From positions 1 to 58,788 of IMG/VR virus record IMGVR_UViG_3300020420_000017: a stretch of DNA of 58,788 bases. The stretch is one strand, 5' to 3'. Position 1 is the first letter of the stretch. The number at the start of each line of letters is the position of its first letter. Made by a program: the position numbers and the translations under genes. Shown here piece by piece: positions 15,525-23,104 of the stretch. Source of the DNA: a virus. The notes under the pieces were generated by a model. It saw only the letters and a program-made list of their open reading frames with translations, did not search any database and had not been told where the DNA came from.

Positions 15525-15588
15525 AAATGTAACCTCCCATAAAACTTAAACCCCAACAAATAAAAATTATATCCCAATAATATTTCAT
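15517..15588 (-). CDS. 23-residue hydrophobic mini-protein
   Basis: This short ORF starts in an ATGA overlap with the upstream gene and ends inside the start of the next (its stop is 8 bases past that ATG). The peptide is almost entirely hydrophobic (YWDIIFICWGLSFMGGYIYG) and would span a membrane once. A GAGGAGAG ribosome site precedes it. The exact coupling on both sides argues that it is translated. Confidence 0.4.
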   Translation of the reverse strand: MKYYWDIIFICWGLSFMGGYIYG

Positions 15589-15755
15589 ACTCTCTCCTCT
15601 ACTGAAAATTTCATAACTTCTTTACCATAGCCTTCGCCAACACTGCCGTCATTTAAGATACACTGAATAACTTCGCTCATTTGTTTTTTTGTATCTTTAT
15701 TAGTAACCCATTTATCACCATTCTTCATAGTGAATGTAATAGTGAACTTTCTCAT
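15585..15755 (-). CDS. Small hypothetical protein
   Basis: The ORF has 56 codons from an ATG overlapping the upstream stop (TAATG) to the TGA at 15585. The product starts MRKFTITFTMKNGDKW, a beta-hairpin-like pattern, and ends in charged helix. No family is recognised. Coupling and codon use match its neighbours. Confidence 0.55.
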   Translation of the reverse strand: MRKFTITFTMKNGDKWVTNKDTKKQMSEVIQCILNDGSVGEGYGKEVMKFSVEERV

Positions 15756-16132
15756 TACTTAATTCCTTGTTCTTTAGCCGCAGCTAACATTATTGGTGTA
15801 AAGATCTTTTCAATATTATCTTCCCACATATCCCAGCTATCTCTAGTAAAATATCTGAAAGAATTCATTGTAGGAATATTCCACTTATCAATATAGTAAT
15901 TTTCGTTTTGAGCAAAGATACTTACAAACAATCCTCTTTTATTACAAAGACCATTGTTAAAGAAATCATAAGCAGCATTTTGAGCTCTTCTGAACTTTTC
16001 TAAATGCTTGTTCTTTGACATTGGATTTTCACATTTACCAGCTGCTGGTATAAGCTCATTTAACTTATCTCTTAAGCTTTCAAAACCTGAGTTAACACCC
16101 CAGTTATTTGTAAATAATTCTAATTGTTTCAT
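15755..16132 (-). CDS. Hypothetical protein after promoter P5
   Basis: The 125-residue protein has many aromatic residues in the second half (DSWDMWEDNIEKIF). The upstream region holds promoter P5 and a GGGAG ribosome site, so expression should be early. No family is recognised. Confidence 0.55.
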   Translation of the reverse strand: MKQLELFTNNWGVNSGFESLRDKLNELIPAAGKCENPMSKNKHLEKFRRAQNAAYDFFNNGLCNKRGLFVSIFAQNENYYIDKWNIPTMNSFRYFTRDSWDMWEDNIEKIFTPIMLAAAKEQGIK

Positions 16133-16167
16133 AAAAAAACTCCCTTAATTTTTTATTTTATAGTTAT

Positions 16168-16197
16168 ATTATACCATATAAAAAAGGCTTTGTACAC
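16168..16197 (-). promoter_or_regulatory. Early sigma70-type promoter P5
   Basis: The minus strand reads GTGTACA (16197-16191), 17 bases ending TATGG, then TATAAT (16173-16168). It is part of the repeated intergenic cassette. Confidence 0.85.
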
Positions 16198-16227
16198 CTT
16201 TTTTTTCACTTATTTCAATTTTTGTTA

Positions 16228-16239
16228 TTAACATGTTAA
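16228..16239 (-). repeat. TTAACATGTTAA palindrome (cassette copy 2)
   Basis: This perfect 12-base palindrome contains the TAA of the SWIM-protein gene and lies 30 bases upstream of the -35 of P5. Confidence 0.6.
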
Positions 16240-16427
16240 CTATCTCCAACAATTCTTTTTTCAACTTCTTTAATGTGTTTACATTTTCTAAATGCAATAC
16301 ATGTACAACTGAAACCACTATCGTACATAGTAACTTTATATTCATCGCCTTTTGATCCTATAACTGGCCATGTTACGCCAGTAAATGGATGCTTGTTTGT
16401 ATTAATAATTTCAGATGGATGAGCCAT
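16236..16427 (-). CDS. Small SWIM-type zinc-finger protein
   Basis: The 63-residue protein carries C41-x-C43-x5-C49-x-H51 (FSCTCIAFRKCKHIKEV), the SWIM CxCxnCxH zinc signature. The N-terminal part is beta-like (WPVIGSKGDEYKVTMYDS), as in SWIM domains. SWIM fingers bind DNA or proteins in larger enzymes such as SWI2/SNF2 and MuDR. Here the finger stands alone, so a DNA-binding or protein-interaction role is inferred. Confidence 0.7.
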   Translation of the reverse strand: MAHPSEIINTNKHPFTGVTWPVIGSKGDEYKVTMYDSGFSCTCIAFRKCKHIKEVEKRIVGDS

Positions 16428-16623
16428 AGTGACCTCTTCCTTCTAAAGATTCAATCATCTCAGGACTATTAGTATAAAACTTATCTTGATGAGCAATATT
16501 GATCTTAGTTGAAAGTGTAACTGCTAATGGAGAATTTTTCTCAATAAGTTTTTGTGCAAACTCATCTTGATGAGCAAGTGACATTGCTTCTAATTGTTTA
16601 ATTATTGTATCGTAATTGTACAT
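16411..16623 (-). CDS. Hypothetical protein with AHQDxF repeat
   Basis: The 70-residue protein contains two related segments, LAHQDEFAQKL and IAHQDKFYTN, about 28 residues apart, which suggests an internal duplication. Promoter P6 and a GGGAG site precede it. No family is recognised. Confidence 0.55.
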   Translation of the reverse strand: MYNYDTIIKQLEAMSLAHQDEFAQKLIEKNSPLAVTLSTKINIAHQDKFYTNSPEMIESLEGRGHYGSSI

Positions 16624-16653
16624 TTACAACTCCCTTTTTAATTTTATAGTATT

Positions 16654-16683
16654 ATTATACACTAAAAATAAGTAAATGTACAC
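16654..16683 (-). promoter_or_regulatory. Early sigma70-type promoter P6
   Basis: The minus strand reads GTGTACA (16683-16677), 17 bases ending TAGTG, then TATAAT (16659-16654). Confidence 0.85.
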
Positions 16684-16693
16684 AAAAAAGTGA

Positions 16694-16705
16694 TTAACGT
16701 GTTAA
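16694..16705 (-). repeat. TTAACACGTTAA near-palindrome (cassette copy 3)
   Basis: The minus strand reads TTAACACGTTAA, one base from the palindrome of the other copies, on the stop codon of the primase gene and 10 bases upstream of the P6 -35. Confidence 0.5.
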
Positions 16706-17628
16706 ATACTTTTGTAAACGTATTCTAGAGCTCTATCAGCTTCTTTTTCCATTGGTCTAGATTTATACCAATTACCAGTCTCTGCATCAAGCTCTCTACA
16801 TAGAAAAGTAATTTCTTGAGCTGTAATAGGATATTTATTTTTTATTGCGTTTCCTGCAGTGGCAACCATGATTTGATACATCTTATGATACCAACCAGAA
16901 TTACTTATCATTCTATATTCTTTTTCTAATTGTCTAGGAAAGAACGGACAATTTTTATATGATGACCAATTTATATTACTGTTATCAAGCTTTGATTTTC
17001 TGTGCTCGATGATTTCCTTCTTCATATCTTCTGGCAATCTATCGAAAAAACTATTACTATTTTTTTCTCGATAAGGGTACTTATTCATAACCATATCTGG
17101 ATTGATAGAACTGCCATTGTTACTAAAGATAAAGTTAAAAGCATTATCATATTTTGCTGGTATATAATACATGCGAGATAAATCTTTGGTTTGTTTATCA
17201 CCGAGGTCGCCGAGTTCCGTTTGGAGAGCAAACCAAAAGTGTCGAATCTTTTTAGCCGGAACTGTTTTTGTAAGAGGGAAGACAAGGCGAAACTTTGGAA
17301 GAGATTGTGTAGAGCTAGCAGTAGAGTAACAAACGAACTTATAATTATTAAACCGTGTACGTAAATTTCCATATAGATCTCCTTCATATTTAAAATCATC
17401 TACATCAACCGCACACCAACTTGACCACATCGTAACATTGTCATTCTTACGAGTAGTCTCTGGCTTGTAACAAGCAGGTGACATTAATGGTGCGTCTTTC
17501 TTTGATTTTATTCTACGTTCAGCTAAACCATATAACGCTTTTTCAAAACTATTAAAGTCTTTAAATGTAAGCTTTTGGCCAGTTTTGTTATCAAAAATAC
17601 TATTGAAAAGAGTCAGTGATATTTCCAT
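16702..17628 (-). CDS. Archaeo-eukaryotic-type primase (AEP/PrimPol-like)
   Basis: The protein has 308 residues from the ATG at 17628 (MEISLTLF). AEP-type motifs are visible in order: acidic motif I CAVDVDD (D75, D77), a motif II-like STASS with R114 in KFRLVFPL (the usual His is replaced by Ser), and motif III DLSRMYYIPA (149-158). The C-terminal 100 residues are helical and PriCT-like. It should make primers or extend DNA. It lies three genes before polymerase in gene order and may stand in for T4 gp61, which I do not find here. Confidence 0.7.
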   Translation of the reverse strand: MEISLTLFNSIFDNKTGQKLTFKDFNSFEKALYGLAERRIKSKKDAPLMSPACYKPETTRKNDNVTMWSSWCAVDVDDFKYEGDLYGNLRTRFNNYKFVCYSTASSTQSLPKFRLVFPLTKTVPAKKIRHFWFALQTELGDLGDKQTKDLSRMYYIPAKYDNAFNFIFSNNGSSINPDMVMNKYPYREKNSNSFFDRLPEDMKKEIIEHRKSKLDNSNINWSSYKNCPFFPRQLEKEYRMISNSGWYHKMYQIMVATAGNAIKNKYPITAQEITFLCRELDAETGNWYKSRPMEKEADRALEYVYKSI

Positions 17629-18025
17629 GATTACCTTCGTGATTTGGACCTTTCCAACCATTTGGTTTTACCAAGTCTGGTAAACCAAGTGGATTAGGGC
17701 GGCCTTCTTTAATTCCAACTTCTTTTGACATATTTGCTCTGTAAACTTCATCCCATGCTTTATTGGCATCAACACCGAATACTTCTAAAGTACCAATCGC
17801 AAATACACATAAGTCGATAATACCATCAACAATTTCTTCTTCATTTTTATCTTCATACGCTTTTTTAGTTTCATCAAGTTCTTCTTGCATCATTTTAATT
17901 CTAAATTCCATGAACTTGTTAATCTTTCTCCAGTCAACGTCAGATTGCTGTTCAGCTTGCATCCATTTGTTAACTCCATATTTTTTATGCATATCTTGCA
18001 TATCTTTAAACCAATTTGTACTCAT
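17600..18025 (-). CDS. mazG: MazG-like NTP pyrophosphohydrolase
   Basis: The protein has 141 residues. The all-alpha NTP-PPase signature is present as MQEELDE followed by NEEEIVDGIIDLCVF, giving the EExxE and ExxD metal ligands. It should hydrolyse an NTP or dNTP to the monophosphate. T4 dCTPase gp56 belongs to the same superfamily. In a phage with dCMP hydroxymethylase a dCTPase is expected, and this gene, coupled to DNA polymerase by a 4-base overlap, is the best candidate in the window. Confidence 0.8.
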   Translation of the reverse strand: MSTNWFKDMQDMHKKYGVNKWMQAEQQSDVDWRKINKFMEFRIKMMQEELDETKKAYEDKNEEEIVDGIIDLCVFAIGTLEVFGVDANKAWDEVYRANMSKEVGIKEGRPNPLGLPDLVKPNGWKGPNHEGNHGNITDSFQ

Positions 18026-20496
18026 CCGAAAAAATCCTCCAATGTTGCTCGTTCTTCGGCATACCAGCCGATAGGGTTTAGTATTAAGTTAAGCGGTTCT
18101 ATAAATGTTTTCTCAAATTGTAAATCATAATCTATGTATCTATGTAAATTTAATTCTTTTGGTAAAACATCCTTAAACGCAATAACATTTTGTTTTATAG
18201 AGTTTGGTAACTTTAAATATACAAATTTAATTCTATCACCATTTGTAATTAATTCATATTTGTTTTGCAGCTTATATTGTTTTATATAGTGATTAAACAG
18301 TAACGAACCTCTTACATGTATAGGACAACTTTTCTTAAATATAGTTCTTCTGTCATGCCAATCAGTTATACTTGTAACTCTGCGAGGAAAAGATACATCT
18401 TCAGGATATAAACTTTTGAATTGTGTTTTAAAATCTTTAATAAATTTTTGTGTTTCGCTTTCAGTACTCGAAACAATTAGTTTAAAACTTTCTTTAAACT
18501 TATTACGTACAATCTCCGGAGTCGATGACTTGATAGCTTCAATACCCATAATTTTTAGCTGTGGTTCTTTGTATTGAACGCCTTCATTGTTATGTACGTT
18601 AAGTATATATCTTTTCTTTGCAGTCCAAATACCTACATCTGATATTGCTTCTCTTGCCATCATCATTCTATTTTCATATGAATTAAGAATTTTAAAAAAC
18701 TTATCATAATCTTTTTTAATTGCAGGTTCAAAATGCTCTTTACAAATTTTATCTAAGAATAAAACTGCATTTGTTGGTTTAAATTTTTCAATGAGTGGAC
18801 CAAAGTTAACGTATAATGAATCTGTATCGATAGCAATCACGTAATCATCTTCTGTTTTTAAAAGCTTTCGTAATTCACGATTCATTGTTGCTTCAGCCCA
18901 TTTAATAGCACGCTGACCCGTAAGAGTTACACCTTCTGCTAAACCATGACTAAAATATAAAAAGTGTTTATTAGCAAGTGCACCATATAAACTGTTTAGT
19001 AGAATCTTAATAGCCATTTGTCTATTATCTAGATTGCTTATTTCTTTATCAAGTTCAAAAGTATAACCTTTTTGCATTTCACTTTTTGCTGCCAACATTT
19101 GTTTCTTTATAGAAACACGCTCATCATAGTATTCTTTAATTATTTTTGGTAGTACGCCTTGTTCATCTTTTCTATAATATGTTTCATAGCCTTCTTTACC
19201 AGCTTTAGCAAAGTTACTATCGGGTGTTTGTTCTTTATAAGTTTCTGGTGACATATTGTTTTGTACAATAATATTTGGATATAGAGAGTTTAAATCAAAA
19301 GATACAACCCATTCGTATTTACCTGCTTTTGGATCTTTAACATAACCGCCTGCAATTAGATCACCTCCACCTATTGGTGAATAACTATCAATTCTTTGTG
19401 TTAATGGTGTAACAATGTTATTTTCATTTAACCTACGATAAATAATTGATTCCCATATTGCAGTTACACCAAACGTGTCTTGATAGTTTACACCACCTTT
19501 ATATGCCATAGTCATAGCTAATGTAATCAAGCCAAGTTTTTCTTCTAACCGGTCAACAAGCTGTACATCTTTCATATTATAATCAATATACTTTTGATAA
19601 TCATCCTTGTATAGATTTTTAAGTGAACCTGATTCTTCATATGAAAGTTTCTTTTCGTTCAACACTACATATGCAATATGATTTAATGCATAAGATTCTT
19701 GTGCGCCATAAGTATATCCAAACTTTTGGAATAATTCCATGTAATCAAGAGTTTGTATACCAGGTATTTCATACACATCATTTTCACTACCACGTCTTTT
19801 AATTTGTCTATATTCTGACTTTAAGCCCCATGGTGAAAACTTTGTAAGCTCACCTATACCTAATATTTTTGCTGTACGATTCATTACATATGGTATATCA
19901 AAGAATCTAGTATTCCAACCGGTAATAATATCTGGTGTGTTGTTTGGATGAGACCAAAATTCTATGAACTTCTGTAAAAGTTCTGCTTCATCTTTACACC
20001 TATAGTATGTTACAGGTTGTATGAGTGCTTTATCAATATCATAATCACCATAACCCCAAACGTGATATAATTTTGATTTACTTGATTTATATGATATAGA
20101 TAATATTCTCTGTGATGCTTCGTTAGGATGTGGAAAGCCACTATCATAATCTGTTTCAATATCGAACGTACCAACGTTTATAAACTCACGATTAAATTTT
20201 ATTTCTCTTGGAAATTTTTCTGTGATATATTGCTGTACGAATTTTTTATTGCCATATATACTGCGACCTGAAACATCGATGTTGCTTTTATACCATTGGC
20301 CTGCTTCATACATACTGTCAAAATCAATAGAGCCAACGCTTTGACCATCTAAACTTTTCTTTGTACTATTTTTATCTGATGACACGTAAAATTTTGGTTG
20401 ATAATAATCCTTACGCATAACTCTATCGCCGTTATCTGAGTAACCGCGATAGAAGATATTGTTTTTGTACCGAAGTACGTTTGTATAAAATGCCAT
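18022..20496 (-). CDS. 43: gp43 DNA polymerase (family B)
   Basis: The protein has 824 residues (T4 898). The 3'-5' exonuclease motif FDIETD has Asp112 and Glu114, the same numbers as in T4. Polymerase motif A is SFDLNSLYPN, motif B KILLNSLYGA and motif C IDTDSLY. The C-terminus ends in ATLEDFFG, probably the clamp-binding tail that touches gp45. The enzyme replicates the genome with gp44/62 and gp45. The start overlaps the stop of a 51-residue gene (TAATG). Confidence 0.97.
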   Translation of the reverse strand: MAFYTNVLRYKNNIFYRGYSDNGDRVMRKDYYQPKFYVSSDKNSTKKSLDGQSVGSIDFDSMYEAGQWYKSNIDVSGRSIYGNKKFVQQYITEKFPREIKFNREFINVGTFDIETDYDSGFPHPNEASQRILSISYKSSKSKLYHVWGYGDYDIDKALIQPVTYYRCKDEAELLQKFIEFWSHPNNTPDIITGWNTRFFDIPYVMNRTAKILGIGELTKFSPWGLKSEYRQIKRRGSENDVYEIPGIQTLDYMELFQKFGYTYGAQESYALNHIAYVVLNEKKLSYEESGSLKNLYKDDYQKYIDYNMKDVQLVDRLEEKLGLITLAMTMAYKGGVNYQDTFGVTAIWESIIYRRLNENNIVTPLTQRIDSYSPIGGGDLIAGGYVKDPKAGKYEWVVSFDLNSLYPNIIVQNNMSPETYKEQTPDSNFAKAGKEGYETYYRKDEQGVLPKIIKEYYDERVSIKKQMLAAKSEMQKGYTFELDKEISNLDNRQMAIKILLNSLYGALANKHFLYFSHGLAEGVTLTGQRAIKWAEATMNRELRKLLKTEDDYVIAIDTDSLYVNFGPLIEKFKPTNAVLFLDKICKEHFEPAIKKDYDKFFKILNSYENRMMMAREAISDVGIWTAKKRYILNVHNNEGVQYKEPQLKIMGIEAIKSSTPEIVRNKFKESFKLIVSSTESETQKFIKDFKTQFKSLYPEDVSFPRRVTSITDWHDRRTIFKKSCPIHVRGSLLFNHYIKQYKLQNKYELITNGDRIKFVYLKLPNSIKQNVIAFKDVLPKELNLHRYIDYDLQFEKTFIEPLNLILNPIGWYAEERATLEDFFG

Positions 20497-20651
20497 TATG
20501 ATTCTTTTTGTTTAGACCAGTGTGAAATTAAGTTTGGTACGTTTATGTTGTAAGTTGATAGTTCTTTTTGGTTTTTTTGTAAATATAAAATTTTATGTTG
20601 TATTGTTGGTTGTGATTGAAAATTAATGTAGTGTTGTTGTAATTTAGACAT
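20496..20651 (-). CDS. Small hypothetical protein upstream of polymerase
   Basis: The ORF has 51 codons with an ATG at 20651 after a GGGAGT site, and its TAA overlaps the gp43 ATG. The product is rich in Gln, Asn, Lys and Tyr (LYLQKNQKELSTYNINVPN). It is the first gene after promoter P7 and may set translation of gp43 by coupling. No family is recognised. Confidence 0.6.
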   Translation of the reverse strand: MSKLQQHYINFQSQPTIQHKILYLQKNQKELSTYNINVPNLISHWSKQKES

Positions 20652-20680
20652 ATGTACTCCCTTTTTGTAAATATAATAAT

Positions 20681-20710
20681 ATTATACACTACTTTTCAGT
20701 AAAAGTACAC
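20681..20710 (-). promoter_or_regulatory. Early sigma70-type promoter P7 (polymerase operon)
   Basis: The minus strand reads GTGTACT (20710-20704), 17 bases ending TAGTG, then TATAAT (20686-20681). It should drive the small gene, gp43, mazG and primase. Confidence 0.85.
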
Positions 20711-20720
20711 TCTTTTGTTT

Positions 20721-20732
20721 TTAACATGTTAA
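20721..20732 (-). repeat. TTAACATGTTAA palindrome (cassette copy 4)
   Basis: This perfect 12-base palindrome lies directly after the IscA stop codon and 10 bases upstream of the P7 -35. Confidence 0.6.
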
Positions 20733-21038
20733 TTAAACGGCGAAAGATTCTCCACAGCCGCATGAAGCAACCGCATTTGGATTTATAACTTTCAAGTAAG
20801 AACCGCCGAGTTCTTTTACATAATCTATTGTGCATCCTAAAACAAACATTTCTGCCATTGGATCAAGTACTAAAACGTTTTCTATAGGTTTACCCCATTT
20901 AACGTTAGGCCAATTTTTCTTATAGTCCCATACATAAGTAAAACCTGAACATCCACCACCTTTAACGCCTAATGTAACCATGTCACCATCGGCAATACTA
21001 CTTAAATATTCTTTAGCGGATTCTGTTAACTGAACCAT
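20733..21038 (-). CDS. IscA/HesB-type iron-sulfur assembly protein
   Basis: The protein has 101 residues from the ATG at 21038; an upstream in-frame TTG gives eight more residues with no clear signal. The three A-type carrier cysteines are present: C30 in KGGGCSGFTY, and C93 and C95 in SCGCGESF. It should bind an iron-sulfur cluster and deliver it to apo-enzymes. HesB-like genes are known in marine T4-like phages and may maintain host or phage Fe-S enzymes during infection. Confidence 0.9.
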   Translation of the reverse strand: MVQLTESAKEYLSSIADGDMVTLGVKGGGCSGFTYVWDYKKNWPNVKWGKPIENVLVLDPMAEMFVLGCTIDYVKELGGSYLKVINPNAVASCGCGESFAV

Positions 21039-21618
21039 TTGGTTTCGCCAAAAATGCTTCAAAGCTTACATCCGGATAATCTTTTTGTAATGATAAGAAA
21101 GCTTTTAAATTACTTCTTGCATCATCAAATAGTCTAATTCTTTTATATATTTTTTGATCCAAGTATTTTCTAAATATAATTTTTTTATTATCTGCAGCTG
21201 GTCCTCCACCAAGATTACCAGCTCTTTCAACATATATTTTATCGATATCTATACCTTGCTTTCGAAACGTGTCTAAAAACAATTTCTTATTATCAAAGTT
21301 AGGTCTTGCAGTTACTATAATTACTTTTGAACCTTTTCTTACTGCGTTCTTAAGAATAACTTTAACTTTATTAATCATTCTTGCGATGGGTGTTGAAGTC
21401 CTGTTAAATACTTCGGCGTTTTTGAATTCCCCAAAGTCATACTCTTCTCCAGCTTTTTTCTTATACGTGTTAAACTGTTGGTTATCAAGTTTTTTAATGA
21501 CTTTACCATCTTTTACTACCTTTACTTTAGCTTTTGTTATAAACATAGTCTCATCAACGTCAAACATTGTAAGACCTTTACCTTGTGCTTCTAATAAAAA
21601 TGTTTTAAAATTTTTCAT
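21013..21618 (-). CDS. HAD-family phosphatase
   Basis: The protein has 201 residues. HAD motif I is FDVDETMF (nucleophile Asp and acid/base Asp), motif II lies in IIVTARPN, and motif IV is LFDDARSN. It should remove phosphate from a small metabolite or nucleic-acid end. Related proteins starting with a similar F..F..EA stretch are common in T4-like marine phages. It follows promoter P8 and overlaps iscA by 26 bases. Confidence 0.75.
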   Translation of the reverse strand: MKNFKTFLLEAQGKGLTMFDVDETMFITKAKVKVVKDGKVIKKLDNQQFNTYKKKAGEEYDFGEFKNAEVFNRTSTPIARMINKVKVILKNAVRKGSKVIIVTARPNFDNKKLFLDTFRKQGIDIDKIYVERAGNLGGGPAADNKKIIFRKYLDQKIYKRIRLFDDARSNLKAFLSLQKDYPDVSFEAFLAKPNGSVNRIR

Positions 21619-21626
21619 TATAATTA

Positions 21627-21656
21627 ATTATACCATACTTTTAAAGAAAAGTAAAG
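21627..21656 (-). promoter_or_regulatory. Early sigma70-type promoter P8
   Basis: The minus strand reads CTTTACT (21656-21650), 17 bases ending TATGG, then TATAAT (21632-21627). The -35 is weaker than in the other copies. The HAD gene ATG is at 21618, so the leader is very short. Confidence 0.65.
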
Positions 21657-21658
21657 GA

Positions 21659-21901
21659 TTAATCTAAATAAATTTTTTGTATGTAATCCTCAAATTCTTC
21701 TACTTTTTTTAACCGATTAGGCCAAAGTATGTACTCCTTTTCTGGATTCTTTTTTAAATTAGTTAACAACGGTGTAATAGCATTGTAAAGCTTTTCAAGT
21801 TTTTCTTGAGCTCCTTCTGCTGATACTTTAGTTTTTTGAACAGCTTCAAGCTCATCTTCAGTAACTGCAGTAAAACCAAAATCAAAATCTAAATCTGTCA
21901 T
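21659..21901 (-). CDS. Conserved small helical protein
   Basis: The 80-residue acidic protein has a central helix (EGAQEKLEKLYNAITPLLTNLKK) and then NPEKEYILWPNR, a segment I recall from a conserved T4-like protein of unknown function. Its start overlaps the lysozyme stop (ATGA), so it is also in the late transcript from L1. Confidence 0.65.
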   Translation of the reverse strand: MTDLDFDFGFTAVTEDELEAVQKTKVSAEGAQEKLEKLYNAITPLLTNLKKNPEKEYILWPNRLKKVEEFEDYIQKIYLD

Positions 21902-22344
21902 TTTGCTAGTGCTCTCATTCTTTTCACTAACCTACCTGCTCTGTTAGGCACTTGTTTATACCAATTTGAGTCTATCATCTCGTCTGCAGCCTTGTTCCAA
22001 TCTTGTGCATCGACACCAGCTTTCATACCTTTAAATTTTGAGAGCCTAGGTCTACCCATATTAAACATCATGTTAGCAATAATTAATTGACATTCTTCTG
22101 GCAAGACATTAAAATCGTTATATAATCGCTCACAATCTGCGAGCACGATTTGGACGTCTTCATCAAAGGCTTCGATAACTCTATCTTCTGATACAGGTGT
22201 TCCAATTTCTTGTCCATGTTCAGGATCTGAATCCCTAACCAGATGACCGATACCGAAAGTAGCATAGCCAAGATGATCGTTATATATTTCATGCTTAACT
22301 CCTTCATCCACTTCAAGTTCTTTTCGTAACTGTTCTATATTCAT
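21898..22344 (-). CDS. e: T4-type lysozyme (endolysin, GH24)
   Basis: The protein has 148 residues (T4 lysozyme 164). The catalytic triad is E14, D23 and T29, with the same 9- and 6-residue spacing as T4 E11, D20 and T26, inside GYATFGIGHL. It cleaves peptidoglycan at the end of infection. There is no signal peptide, so a holin is needed. A TATAAATA late promoter and an AGGAGG ribosome site precede it, and a terminator shields it from upstream transcription. Confidence 0.95.
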   Translation of the reverse strand: MNIEQLRKELEVDEGVKHEIYNDHLGYATFGIGHLVRDSDPEHGQEIGTPVSEDRVIEAFDEDVQIVLADCERLYNDFNVLPEECQLIIANMMFNMGRPRLSKFKGMKAGVDAQDWNKAADEMIDSNWYKQVPNRAGRLVKRMRALAK

Positions 22345-22365
22345 AGCATACCTCCTATAAATTAC

Positions 22366-22373
22366 TATTTATA
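22366..22373 (-). promoter_or_regulatory. Late promoter L1 (TATAAATA) for lysozyme
   Basis: The minus strand reads TATAAATA, the exact T4 late promoter recognised by gp55-RNA polymerase. The predicted start near 22360 leaves a 16-base leader with AGGAGG before the lysozyme ATG. Confidence 0.85.
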
Positions 22374-22378
22374 ATAAA

Positions 22379-22403
22379 AAAGGCGAGCACTAAACTCGCC
22401 TTT
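22379..22403 (-). terminator. Intrinsic terminator upstream of lysozyme
   Basis: The minus strand folds CTCGCCTTT with AAAGGCGAG around a 7-base loop (9-bp stem), followed by a T-run. It ends the Hsp20 transcript just before the late lysozyme promoter. Confidence 0.88.
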
Positions 22404-22406
22404 GTT

Positions 22407-22451
22407 TTATTTGGATAAGTAGTCGTTTTCTTCTTCAGTGTACGGCCACAT
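22407..22451 (-). CDS. 14-residue ORF before the terminator
   Basis: An ATG overlapping the upstream stop (TAATG) opens 14 codons (MWPYTEEENDYLSK) that end 4 bases before the terminator stem. Coupling and position suggest translation. It could also simply be a chance ORF. Confidence 0.3.
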   Translation of the reverse strand: MWPYTEEENDYLSK

Positions 22452-22675
22452 TAGTATTTACCATGATATTCGTTTATAGTATTATCATTCATTCTTTGCA
22501 GAATTTGACTATACTCTTTTTGATTATGATGGCCTAAGTGTATTAGTTGCTCAGCAACTATTCTGTTTGCAGACATCTGTCTAGCAAATTGCCAGTTTTT
22601 AAGTACACTTTTGAATTTTGACGCTACGGCGTCGCAGAAACTGCATACTGATGCAGTGAGTTGCATTGTTGTCAT
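22451..22675 (-). CDS. Hypothetical protein after Hsp20
   Basis: The 74-residue helical protein has Cys residues near the N-terminus (SVCSFCDA) and a His-rich segment (QLIHLGHHNQKEYS). A GAGG ribosome site precedes the ATG, 15 bases after the Hsp20 stop. No family is recognised. Confidence 0.55.
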   Translation of the reverse strand: MTTMQLTASVCSFCDAVASKFKSVLKNWQFARQMSANRIVAEQLIHLGHHNQKEYSQILQRMNDNTINEYHGKY

Positions 22676-22689
22676 TTAATCCTCGTTAA

Positions 22690-23100
22690 TTATTTAATAT
22701 TAATTGTACGAGGCTGCTTCTCTTCCGGTAAAACTACTTCAAGTTTGACAGTTAATATTCCATCCGTAAGATCGGCACCAGTTATCTCGGTGTATTCCGA
22801 CAGTCTGAATGACTTTTCAAACTTACGTCCACTAATTCCTTTATGAACGTATGCATCTGCTTCTCTACGTTTGTCCCTATTTCCTTTGATGGTTAGAATA
22901 TGTTCTTTCACCTTTATTTCAATGTCTTTCTTATTGAAACCAGCAACAGCCATCTCGATGATGTACTTCTGTTCAGCGTCTCTTACAACATTGTGTGGTG
23001 GGTATCCATCGTTTGCATGCACATGTATATCTTGTAATGCGTCGAAAATATGGTCAAAACCTAAAAAAGCGTTTCTTGGGAAAACAAAATTTCCAGTCAT
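22690..23100 (-). CDS. Hsp20-family small heat-shock protein
   Basis: The protein has 136 residues from the ATG at 23100, chosen for the AGGAGG site six bases upstream. The alpha-crystallin domain is clear: AVAGFNKKDIEIKVKEH, then LTIKGNR, then KSFRLSEYTEITGADLTDGILTVKL. It should hold unfolding proteins, possibly during virion assembly. Hsp20 is a common gene of marine T4-like phages. Its leader RNA may act as a thermometer (23100-23123). Confidence 0.93.
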   Translation of the reverse strand: MTGNFVFPRNAFLGFDHIFDALQDIHVHANDGYPPHNVVRDAEQKYIIEMAVAGFNKKDIEIKVKEHILTIKGNRDKRREADAYVHKGISGRKFEKSFRLSEYTEITGADLTDGILTVKLEVVLPEEKQPRTINIK

Positions 23101-23104
23101 AGTT

